From: Solirubrobacterales bacterium
GTDB taxonomy: Bacteria > Actinomycetota > Thermoleophilia > Solirubrobacterales > Solirubrobacteraceae
DNA: 6,148 nt
Direction: 5' to 3'
Assembly: GCA_017354065.1 (NCBI GenBank)
Contig: JAFMRN010000152.1
Coordinates: 1-6,148, forward strand
The notes beneath the pieces are model-generated. The model worked only from the letters and a program-made list of their open reading frames with translations, was not told where the DNA came from and did not search any database. The translations under genes and the position numbers were made by a program. Below are positions 1-4,837 of the stretch, piece by piece; within the stretch, counting starts at the first letter, position 1, and every line of letters begins with the position of its first letter.

Positions 1-704
1 CCGGTTGATTGGGTTTGGCCCTTGTCGTTCTGTTGTTGGCCACCGACATCCGGGGACTGCTGCTGTGAGGTGCCGGTTTGTTGTTGAGCGCCACCGGCGT
101 TCACATCGGACTGGCCACGCTGGTTCTGTTGCTGGCCGGAATCGACTTGGGCCATTTGCTGGCCCGGTGACCGTGTCGGATCCGAACCCGCCGCCGGGGT
201 GGCTGACGAACCAGCGGCCGGGGTGTTTGCCGGAGCGTTCGCGGCCTTCGCCGAAGAGGAGGCCGGGGCCGGGGCCGGGTTCGGTTTGGTCGAGGAGGCC
301 TTAGCCGGGGCGGCCGGCTTGGCCTTAGCCGGAGCCGGGGTAGCGGCCGGTGTCGTCGATGTCGCAGCCGGGGTCGTCGAGGTCGGGGTGGTTGACGTCG
401 GCGTGCTCGCGGCGGGTGCCGGAGTGGTGGACGTCGGCGTGGTCGACGCCGGTGTCCCGGCAGCGGGCTGAGCGCCAGCAGGCTGAGCAGCAGGGGTCTG
501 TTTGCCGGCGAGTTTCGCCACAACAGAATCCAGTGCTTGTGAACCACTCGTGCCGGCAGCCAGCGCGCTTGAGGCGGAAGCGAGGAACGAGACAGCCAAC
601 AACACGACAGCGAGAACGATGCGGATGGGGGTGAGCACGCGGTTCGCGGACCGCCACGGGGTGGCTGCGCGAAGACGAAACGTTTGGGTGCTTTGGACCC
701 GCAT
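1..704 (-). CDS. Exported Ala/Pro/Thr- and Gln-rich low-complexity protein, partial (C-terminus beyond left edge)
   Basis: This frame is open from ATG at 704 to the window edge (234 codons plus two bases), and a TAA lies in frame 12 bases upstream of the ATG. The product begins with a long basic stretch (residues 1-28, several Arg), followed by a hydrophobic segment (29-42, IVLAVVLLAVSFLA) and an ALA|AG site near residue 49. That pattern is a signal peptide or a membrane anchor. After a short normal stretch (SQALDSVVAKLAGKQ) come Ala/Pro/Thr/Ser repeats such as TPTSTTP, a Lys/Pro/Ala segment, and then a Gln/Gly/Asn-rich part with several QQQ runs. The composition suits an extended wall-spanning linker or surface protein, so any folded domain must lie beyond the edge. 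No Shine-Dalgarno is visible; GTG at codon 23 is an alternative start that would shorten the signal peptide. The family is not recognised. Overlapping plus-strand frames are GC-rich shadows. Confidence -1.
   Translation of the reverse strand, partial: MRVQSTQTFRLRAATPWRSANRVLTPIRIVLAVVLLAVSFLASASSALAAGTSGSQALDSVVAKLAGKQTPAAQPAGAQPAAGTPASTTPTSTTPAPAASTPTSTTPTSTTPAATSTTPAATPAPAKAKPAAPAKASSTKPNPAPAPASSSAKAANAPANTPAAGSSATPAAGSDPTRSPGQQMAQVDSGQQQNQRGQSDVNAGGAQQQTGTSQQQSPDVGGQQQNDKGQTQST
364..440 (-). repeat. Degenerate tandem repeats encoding TPTSTTP units
   Basis: Within the exported-protein gene, plus-strand positions 388-404 and 424-440 match at 16 of 17 bases and are 36 bp (12 codons) apart. 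Shorter GTCGTCGAGGTCGG-like copies lie around 373-388. They encode the repeated TPTSTTP motif. Coding repeats of this kind expand and contract easily, so length variation between strains is expected. Confidence -1.
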
Positions 705-802
705 CGGGAAGAAGGGTTAGCAGCAAACCTGTCGACGTGCCAACCCGAACGCAAAAAACAAGCTGAAGAGTGCTGGTGTTCACGCCCGTTCACCATGTTT
801 TG

Positions 803-872
803 TGTGGGTTTTGTGTGGTGGCCGGGGATCGTTGGAGGACCCAGCCTAACTCAAGGATTGTGGGTTTTGTGT
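803..872. repeat. 14-bp direct repeat TGTGGGTTTTGTGT
   Basis: Exact copies lie at 803-816 and 859-872, 56 bp start to start, and each is followed by a CCGG-containing stretch. They sit about 100-170 bp upstream of the exported-protein start (minus strand sense ACACAAAACCCACA). They may be regulator binding sites for that gene. There is no direct evidence for a function. Confidence -1.
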
Positions 873-945
873 AGCCGGCTGGCCGCTTGTTTTCTGGGCT
901 TTTAGGTCGGTCAGGAGCCTGCGGGGAGCGGCTCCGCGGAACCGT

Positions 946-962
946 CTCAAGTAGTGCTTGAG
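946..962. repeat. Hairpin CTCAAG / CTTGAG with 5-nt loop
   Basis: Perfect 6-bp arms at 946-951 and 957-962 enclose TAGTG. An imperfect GC-rich hairpin (GGAG, CGG, CTCC core) lies just to the left at about 919-938. Neither is followed by a T run on either strand, so neither is called a terminator. Confidence -1.
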
Positions 963-1091
963 GGTTGCAGGGTTGTCATAGAAGTCACACATTTGTTACG
1001 GGTTGTGAGGGGTACCTGGGGTTATGCGAGCGTGCGCCTCAACCGGCCAGGAGTGTCTGCACGGAGGGGGTGAACACAAGGGTGAACACCC

Positions 1092-1625
1092 TCAGGCGAC
1101 CAGCCGCGCCGCGGCCGCCCTCAGCGCGCCGTGAGGGGCGCTGATCAGGGGTGCGGCGACGAACAACGCGAGCGCCGTGAGGCAGCGTGCCTCCACCTCG
1201 TCCCGGTCGCTGCAGAGCTCGCTGAACAGCGGACGCATGTAGACCAGGCGGCGCTCATCAACGCGTTTCAGCCGTGCCGCCACATCCGCTGAGTGGCGCG
1301 CCCACTCGCGGATCGACAGCTCGACGTCGAGCAGGTCGCGGTGTGTGTCGGCCAGCGTGTAGAGGTGGGCGAGCCGGGCGCGGGCGTCGCCGCCGCCGGC
1401 CTCGACCTCGGTGATCACCCGGTCGACCAGGGAGCGCTCCCACTCATCGAGCAGGGCGGTGAGGAACTCATCGCGGCCCGCGAACAGCCCGTAGAAACCG
1501 CCCTTGCTGACCCCCAAAGACTTGGCGACCGACTCGACGCGCACGCCGTCCGGCCCGCCTGCGGCCAGCGCCTGGAGTCCGGCCGCCAGCCAGCTCTCTC
1601 GCGTGGTCTGGATCGGTGGCGCCAT
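1092..1625 (-). CDS. TetR/AcrR-family transcriptional regulator
   Basis: This is a 177-residue one-component repressor of the TetR type. The N-terminal DNA-binding domain spans about residues 5-55. Its helix-turn-helix reads VRVESVAKSLGVSKGGFYGLF (about 28-48) and is followed by the usual RDEFL; the G-FY-F pattern is the hallmark of the family. The rest is a helical ligand-binding and dimerisation domain whose ligand cannot be read from sequence. The ATG at 1625 is preferred because the protein then begins just before the first TetR helix. The longer start at 1751 would run through the operator and into the neighbouring gene. No Shine-Dalgarno precedes 1625; a TATCAT at 1640-1635 would place transcription within a few bases of the ATG, so the mRNA may be leaderless. 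The gene diverges from the DUF2867 gene across a 67-bp gap with two palindromes, the typical arrangement for a repressor controlling itself and its neighbour. Confidence -1.
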   Translation of the reverse strand: MAPPIQTTRESWLAAGLQALAAGGPDGVRVESVAKSLGVSKGGFYGLFAGRDEFLTALLDEWERSLVDRVITEVEAGGGDARARLAHLYTLADTHRDLLDVELSIREWARHSADVAARLKRVDERRLVYMRPLFSELCSDRDEVEARCLTALALFVAAPLISAPHGALRAAAARLVA

Positions 1626-1637
1626 TGACCGCAGATG

Positions 1638-1672
1638 ATACATACGGTAACGTATGTATACGGCAGCGTATA
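1638..1672. promoter_or_regulatory. Two overlapping palindromes, probable TetR operator
   Basis: The first palindrome (1638-1659) is ATACATACG, a GTAA spacer, then CGTATGTAT, with perfect 9-bp arms. The second (1657-1672) is TATACG, GCAG, then CGTATA, with perfect 6-bp arms. Both share the core ATACG-N4-CGTAT, and their centres are 16 bp apart, about one and a half helical turns, so two dimers could bind on different faces as QacR-type regulators do. The site fills most of the gap between the divergent TetR and DUF2867 starts and covers the likely -10 regions of both (TATAGA at 1669-1674 on plus, TATCAT at 1640-1635 on minus). Binding should repress both genes. Confidence -1.
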
Positions 1673-1692
1673 GATAAAGCGAGGCAAGAGCG

Positions 1693-2262
1693 ATGAGGCT
1701 GGCTGACGCAGAGCACACCACGCGCCCGTGGCGGATCCACGAGCTGACCAAAGACTTCCGCCTGGAGGACGTCTGGGAACTGCGGGCCCCGGGCGGGCCC
1801 GATCAGTTCAAGCGCCTGGTCCAGGGCTTTACGAGCTTCGATCCCGGCGCCGACAGCAGCTCCGCGATCGTCCGGGCGCTGTTCGCGCTGCGCTGGAAGC
1901 TCGGTGAACTGCTGGGCTGGGATGACGCGCGCGAGGGAACCGGCCAGCGTGTCGAGTCTCTGACAGAGCGGCTGCCGGACGATCTCCGTGCTCGCCCCGG
2001 GCCAACGATCCGTGGCACACCATTTAAATCGCTGTACCAGCTGGACAACGAGCTGGCGGCGGAGATCGCCAACGAGACGATGCACGGCGTGATGCACCTC
2101 GGCTGGGTGCCGGAGGAGAATCGGGCGCAGATGGCGGTGCTGGTGAAGCCCAACGGCCCGTTCGGGCAGCTCTACATGCTGGCGATCAAGCCGTTCCGCT
2201 ACCTGTCCGTGTACCCCGTGCTGCTGCGCGACGTAGAGCGCGCGTGGGCGGACAGCCGCTAA
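1693..2262 (+). CDS. DUF2867 family protein
   Basis: This 189-residue protein has the look of DUF2867, a family also found fused to NAD(P)-binding short-chain dehydrogenase domains and possibly related to the SRPBCC/START lipid-binding fold. Family-like stretches are RPWRIHELTKDFRLEDVW (about 11-28), RWKLGELLGWDD in the middle, TMHGVMHLGWVP, AVLVKPNGPFGQLYM and a C-terminal YPVLLRDVERAW. No signal peptide or membrane span is seen, so it should be cytoplasmic. A GAGG at 1681-1684 with an 8-base spacer supports the ATG at 1693. It diverges from TetR and is probably de-repressed when TetR binds its ligand, which suggests a role in handling a small hydrophobic compound (inference). Its stop overlaps the stop of the convergent RidA-family gene by 4 bp. 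The family call is from memory; the biochemical function is unknown. Confidence -1.
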   Translation: MRLADAEHTTRPWRIHELTKDFRLEDVWELRAPGGPDQFKRLVQGFTSFDPGADSSSAIVRALFALRWKLGELLGWDDAREGTGQRVESLTERLPDDLRARPGPTIRGTPFKSLYQLDNELAAEIANETMHGVMHLGWVPEENRAQMAVLVKPNGPFGQLYMLAIKPFRYLSVYPVLLRDVERAWADSR

Positions 2263-2684
2263 GCCGGAACGCGCAGCTGCGCATCCGGGATCACGGCCAC
2301 GCCCGAGATCTCAAGCAGCGCTTCCGGCTGCCAGAGGCCCGGCGTGCCGACGACCGTCAGGGCGGGAAACACGGGCCCAAGCAGCTTGCGCCAGGCCTTG
2401 CCGATCTGCGGCCCGTGAGCCTGGTAGGCGGCAACGTCGGTCAGGTGGAACGTGAGCGAGACCAGGTGCTCCGGTGCACCGCCGACATACGACAACGGGG
2501 CCAGCAGGTTGGCGACCGCTTGGCGGAACTGAGGCACGATCCCGCCCTCGACGATCTCCGAGTTCTCATCCAGCGCGGTCTGGCCCGCGAGGTGAAGCGT
2601 GTTGCCGGCCAGCACTGCATGGGAGAAACCCGTCGGCGCCGGGAGGGTCGGCGGGTTGATCGTGATCGGGGTGCCGCTGGTCAT
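2259..2684 (-). CDS. RidA/YjgF/YER057c/UK114-family protein lacking the catalytic Arg
   Basis: This 141-residue protein is of the usual Rid length. Canonical RidA hydrolyses reactive enamine/imine intermediates in the cytoplasm as a trimer. Fold signatures are LAGNTLHLAGQTALDENSEIV (25-45), QFRQAVANLLAPL (52-64), HLVSLTFHLTDV (73-84) and the terminal strand LLEISGVAV (123-131). In E. coli RidA the catalytic Arg105 lies in PARS; here the matching motif is PALT, with Leu at residue 109. Glu125 matches RidA Glu120, while the second Glu is Ser127. It is therefore more likely one of the Arg-less Rid subfamilies, with unknown activity. ATG at 2684 is chosen over 2792 because AAGGAG (2700-2695) precedes it, although with a slightly long 10-base spacer, and because the extra N-terminus would overlap the divergent gene. 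Its stop overlaps that of the DUF2867 gene. Confidence -1.
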   Translation of the reverse strand: MTSGTPITINPPTLPAPTGFSHAVLAGNTLHLAGQTALDENSEIVEGGIVPQFRQAVANLLAPLSYVGGAPEHLVSLTFHLTDVAAYQAHGPQIGKAWRKLLGPVFPALTVVGTPGLWQPEALLEISGVAVIPDAQLRVPA

Positions 2685-2687
2685 CGG

Positions 2688-2739
2688 ATCTGGGCTCCTT
2701 GCTAGTTGCGCGGGCAGACTAGCCAATCGGCGCCCAGAT
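2688..2739. promoter_or_regulatory. Nested inverted repeats in the RidA / thioesterase divergent gap
   Basis: Outer arms ATCTGGGC (2688-2695) and GCCCAGAT (2732-2739) enclose inner arms GCTAGT (2701-2706) and ACTAGC (2718-2723). Both pairs are perfect and their centres lie 1.5 bp apart. They occupy most of the 68-bp gap between the divergent starts, and the ridA-like ribosome site (2695-2700) lies between the outer and inner left arms. They may form a shared operator or an RNA hairpin that hides the ribosome site; which one is not shown. Confidence -1.
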
Positions 2740-2752
2740 ATCGTGATCAGGC

Positions 2753-3508
2753 GTGACCCACTACGCGGCCGATGAGATGGTTCCGCTCCCAAGCAGCGGC
2801 CGCGTGTTCTCAGACACGTTTCGCGCAGGCCTGGGCGACTGTGCTCCCGGGGGCCGGGTGCGGATGGACGCGATTGCGCGCTGGCTCCAGGACATCGCCT
2901 GGTGGGATGTCGAAGACGCCGGGCTGGCCGACAGCGCGCTCTGGATCCTGCGGCGCACGCGGATCCAGGTGCACCGCTTCCCGCGGATCCAAGAACCGCA
3001 CCTGGTGCGCACGTTTCCCAGCGGGCTGGGGCGGATAGTCGCCGAGCGCCGCACGGTCATCACCACGGCGGCTGACCCGGACACGCCGCTGGTCGACACG
3101 GAAGCGCTGTGGGTACACCTGGACGCGCAGACCCGTCGCCCCCACGCCTTCACCCCGGACGAACTCAAGATCTTCGGCGCCGCCGGCTATGGCGACCGCG
3201 TGGTCAGCCACCGGCTGCGCCAGCCTCGCCCCGAGCCCCACGAGCTAGAGCAGGCGACCCAGCGCCCGTGGCAGTTCCGCCACACCGAGACCGACATGGC
3301 CGACCACGTCAACAACGCTGCCTATTGGGCACCCCTTGAGGAGGAGTTCCTGCAGGCCGGCAACGAGCCCCAGCAGCTGGACGCCGAGGTCGAGTTTCGT
3401 GACGGCGCTTACCCGGGAGCGGCCCGCTACCTGGCCAACGGGAAGCGCCGCTGGCTGCTGGCCGAGCACGACGAGCTGCTGGCGACCTTCGTCATCCGCG
3501 AGGGCTGA
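2753..3508 (+). CDS. FAT-type acyl-ACP thioesterase (double hotdog)
   Basis: This 251-residue enzyme should hydrolyse acyl-ACP to free fatty acid and ACP in the cytoplasm. The first hotdog domain has the family pattern GDCAPGGRVRMDAIARWLQD (28-47), WWDVEDAGL, then RTRIQVHRFPRIQEP and FPSGLGRIVAERRT (88-101). The second hotdog carries RHTETDMADHVNNAAYW (176-192) followed by LEEEF, which aligns with plant FatA/FatB DxNxHVNN. Asp181 and His185 are present, but the plant catalytic Asn position is Ala183. A Glu-rich helix follows. Length is shorter than plant FATs because no transit peptide is needed. The GTG at 2753 is used with a weak CAGG upstream; ATG at 2777 is a plausible alternative that keeps both domains. 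The gene converges on the MpaB-like gene with a 17-bp overlap. Lipid remodelling or fatty-acid supply is inferred from the family; chain length cannot be read. Confidence -1.
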   Translation: MTHYAADEMVPLPSSGRVFSDTFRAGLGDCAPGGRVRMDAIARWLQDIAWWDVEDAGLADSALWILRRTRIQVHRFPRIQEPHLVRTFPSGLGRIVAERRTVITTAADPDTPLVDTEALWVHLDAQTRRPHAFTPDELKIFGAAGYGDRVVSHRLRQPRPEPHELEQATQRPWQFRHTETDMADHVNNAAYWAPLEEEFLQAGNEPQQLDAEVEFRDGAYPGAARYLANGKRRWLLAEHDELLATFVIREG

Positions 3509-4358
3509 AGCCCACCTGCGACAGATCGGGCTGGGGCGGATACGCCCGCCCGAACGCCTCCGCCCAGGAACGCTCACCGGGATCGGGCAGCAGTGCACGC
3601 CCACGGAAGTAACCGGCGACCAACGCGCGTGCCAGCTTGCGGACAGCCGCATCCGGGTGCTCCAGCCCGAAGACGTCCAGCAGGTCATCCTCCATCGCGG
3701 CCAGCAACAACCCGCGTGCCGGACGCGCAAGCGCGCGCGGAACCCTCGACACGAAATCGGCGATCATCGCGTCCACAACCGCGCGCCCGCCGTCCGAATA
3801 GCCCCAGTGTGAGGCCTCATAGGAGCGCGTCCACTCCCAGTAGGCCTCATAGGTCTCAGGCCGCTGCTCGATTCCGGCCAGGCGACCGACCTCGCGCCAG
3901 AAGTAGAAGTTGGCCAACTTCTCCGTCTCGGACAGCGGATCCAGGCCCAGCCCCCGAGGGATCCGCTCCTGCTCGAAGGTCAGCGACGCCAGCGTGTAGA
4001 GCATCTGATCCTGGTCGATCGGGAAGCGGGCATGGATTTCGTTCATCCGTGTGATTGCCGCGCGCCCGCGCGGTGACGAGTGGCCGCTACGCATGAACTC
4101 GCCGAACAGCATCAGCGTGTCGTCGTTGCGTTTACGCGTGGCCACCATGATCGGGCTTGCTCCGCCGCGGTGGACCACCCGTGCGATCGACGGGACCGCC
4201 ATCTGGCGGCAGAAGGCGACCGTGTAGAGCAGTGCCACGAGCAGCGGGTCCCCGTAGCGGACCTCGGCCGTCAGGTGCGCGATCCGCTCGTTATCGCGCT
4301 CGGGATCAAGCCGGGCTACCTCGTCCCGAGCCCAGCGCCGATCCGCTAGCAGCGTCAC
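3492..4358 (-). CDS. Oxygenase MpaB family protein (DUF2236)
   Basis: This 288-residue protein resembles the MpaB/rubber-oxygenase (Lcp) catalytic domain, a helical haem-binding oxygenase-type fold. Recognisable parts are YGDPLLVALLYTVAFCRQMAVPSIARVVHRGG (35-66), LMLFGEFMRSGHSSPRGRAAITRMNEIHARFPID (82-115), where the R..NEIH..F motif holds His109, then QMLYTLASLTFEQ (118-130) and FYFWREVGRLAGI (151-163). In Lcp a His coordinates haem and nearby Arg and Thr assist catalysis; I infer His109 belongs to the active region but cannot assign the ligand. Members act on hydrophobic substrates such as polyisoprene or prenyl side chains, though most bacterial copies are uncharacterised. There is no signal peptide. 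The start is GTG at 4358 with no clear ribosome site and a nearby upstream TAA that limits extension. Its 3' end overlaps the convergent thioesterase gene by 17 bp. The family call is fairly firm; the substrate is unknown. Confidence -1.
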   Translation of the reverse strand: MTLLADRRWARDEVARLDPERDNERIAHLTAEVRYGDPLLVALLYTVAFCRQMAVPSIARVVHRGGASPIMVATRKRNDDTLMLFGEFMRSGHSSPRGRAAITRMNEIHARFPIDQDQMLYTLASLTFEQERIPRGLGLDPLSETEKLANFYFWREVGRLAGIEQRPETYEAYWEWTRSYEASHWGYSDGGRAVVDAMIADFVSRVPRALARPARGLLLAAMEDDLLDVFGLEHPDAAVRKLARALVAGYFRGRALLPDPGERSWAEAFGRAYPPQPDLSQVGFSPRG

Positions 4359-4395
4359 GCGCCCGAGCTTACCGCCGCGGTGTCCGGACGCTGCT

Positions 4396-4427
4396 TGCCG
4401 GCGGCGTATTCAAGATCGCCGCCGGCA
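4396..4427. repeat. Perfect 11-bp GC-rich inverted repeat with 10-nt loop
   Basis: Arms TGCCGGCGGCG (4396-4406) and CGCCGCCGGCA (4417-4427) enclose TATTCAAGAT. It lies 38 bp upstream of the MpaB-like GTG, on the side that would be its leader, and about 120 bp upstream of the small-protein gene. No T run follows on either strand, so a rho-independent terminator is unlikely. A further palindrome GTCCGGAC lies at 4382-4389. A leader hairpin or operator is possible. Confidence -1.
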
Positions 4428-4503
4428 CCACCCCATTTGTGCAATTTCGTAGGCAACGGAGAGGTAGGTCTGGCCGGGTGGCTAAAGTCAGAGACGAGCC
4501 AAA

Positions 4504-4524
4504 CGTTGACAATTGCGTTCAACG
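4504..4524 (+). promoter_or_regulatory. Candidate promoter (-35 TTGACA) within a 21-bp inverted repeat
   Basis: A consensus -35 hexamer TTGACA lies at 4506-4511, 38 bp upstream of the small-protein ATG. It sits inside an inverted repeat with arms CGTTGA (4504-4509) and TCAACG (4519-4524), a possible operator. No good -10 is found at 16-18 bp spacing; GATACA at 4533-4538 is 21 bp away, so the promoter is tentative. Confidence -1.
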
Positions 4525-4549
4525 CACCTCGCGATACAGGGAGGCCAGC

Positions 4550-4837
4550 ATGAGCCCAGAACGAACCGACGCCTACCGTCGCGTGCTTCAGGTCCTCGAG
4601 GATCTGGGGCCGAGCAAGCTGCAGGATGACGAGGTAGATCGCATCCGTTATGCAGCGGACAGTCTGGTCCTTACGACGGACCTGGACTCCGACGACGCGA
4701 TCGAAGCGATCGCAGAGATCCGGCTGATGCTCGACCACCTGGTCGACTCCGGGCGGTGGTCCCAAGAGAGCGCCGACAAGCTCAACGACGACATTCTGGC
4801 CTGCGGGCCCCAACGCGAGCTGGTTACCTCAGCCTGA
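4550..4837 (+). CDS. Small acidic helical protein of unknown function
   Basis: This 95-residue protein starts at ATG 4550, which has a strong GGGAGG at 4539-4544 and a 5-base spacer; that fixes the start although the frame stays open much further upstream. The sequence is rich in Asp, Glu, Leu and Ala and probably all alpha-helical: helix SPERTDAYRRVLQVLEDLG (2-20), DDEVDRIRYAADSLVL (26-41), DDAIEAIAEIRLMLDHLVDSG (48-68) and QESADKLNDDILACG (72-86). It has no signal peptide, membrane span or known catalytic motif; the single Cys is at about residue 85. I do not recognise a family. Normal codon use, a good ribosome site and an upstream TTGACA support a real gene. Its stop overlaps the convergent aldo/keto reductase by 9 bp. 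An adaptor or a protein-binding role would fit but is a guess. Confidence -1.
   Translation: MSPERTDAYRRVLQVLEDLGPSKLQDDEVDRIRYAADSLVLTTDLDSDDAIEAIAEIRLMLDHLVDSGRWSQESADKLNDDILACGPQRELVTSA

Larger units (their letters stand above)
775..1090. repeat. Imperfect terminal inverted repeats bounding a 316-bp segment
   Basis: Read inward, the left end (775-794) is GGTGTTCAC, four bases, GTTCACC. The right end (1090-1069, complement) is GGTGTTCAC, six bases, GTTCACC. Each end is therefore a pair of GTTCAC half-sites, 10 bp apart on the left and 12 bp apart on the right, and the two ends face each other. The right end stops one base after the TetR stop codon. No target duplication is visible in the flanks. 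It could be a small non-autonomous element or two binding sites for the same protein; confidence in either is low. Confidence -1.
705..1091. other. Gene-free stretch with several repeats
   Basis: This 387-bp region lies between the 3' end of the TetR gene and the start of the exported-protein gene. No frame in it looks like a protein: the plus-strand frame 684-905 is rich in Cys and Trp and lacks a family resemblance. It contains a 14-bp direct repeat (803-816, 859-872), an imperfect hairpin (about 919-938), a 6-bp-arm hairpin (946-962), many GGGTT-type words around 960-1025, and an imperfect inverted repeat at its two ends (775-794 and 1069-1090). It should contain the promoter of the exported-protein gene, but I could not pick a convincing -35/-10 pair. 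Confidence -1.

Noticed and set aside
5..634. Plus-strand open frames across the left end, including an Ala/Gly/Val-rich one at 199-471
   Set aside because: They are antisense to a minus-strand frame with a proper signal peptide and repeats. Their Ala/Gly/Val content is just the complement of Thr/Pro/Ala codons.
101..796. Two other minus-strand frames (Arg/Pro-rich at 101-796 and His/Arg/Cys-rich at 325-783)
   Set aside because: Same strand as the real gene but out of frame; poly-Arg/Pro composition is typical of a shifted frame in GC-rich DNA, and neither has a sensible start or domain.
803..1025. Origin of replication with DnaA boxes
   Set aside because: TGTGGGTTT-like words differ from the actinobacterial DnaA box at several bases, and no dnaA, dnaN or AT-rich unwinding region is present.
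1070..1094. TetR terminator from AGGGT/ACCCT next to the stop
   Set aside because: Only a 5-bp stem with a 4-nt loop and no T run; better explained as the GTGAAC direct repeats.
1468..2097. Long minus-strand frame antisense to the DUF2867 gene and overlapping TetR
   Set aside because: It is out of frame with TetR, has no family pattern, and covers the operator and a well-supported plus-strand gene.
4396..4440. Rho-independent terminator
   Set aside because: The stem is strong but there is no T run on either strand, and the hairpin lies between divergent genes where no transcript needs to end.
4472..4500. tRNA-like start GGCCGGGTGGCTAAAG
   Set aside because: It resembles a D-arm start, but no anticodon arm or T-arm (GGTTCGAATCC-like) follows and the region lies in a promoter gap.
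4355..4813. Minus-strand frame antisense to the small acidic protein
   Set aside because: The plus-strand gene has a strong ribosome site and coherent helical sequence; the antisense frame has neither and would overlap the MpaB-like start.
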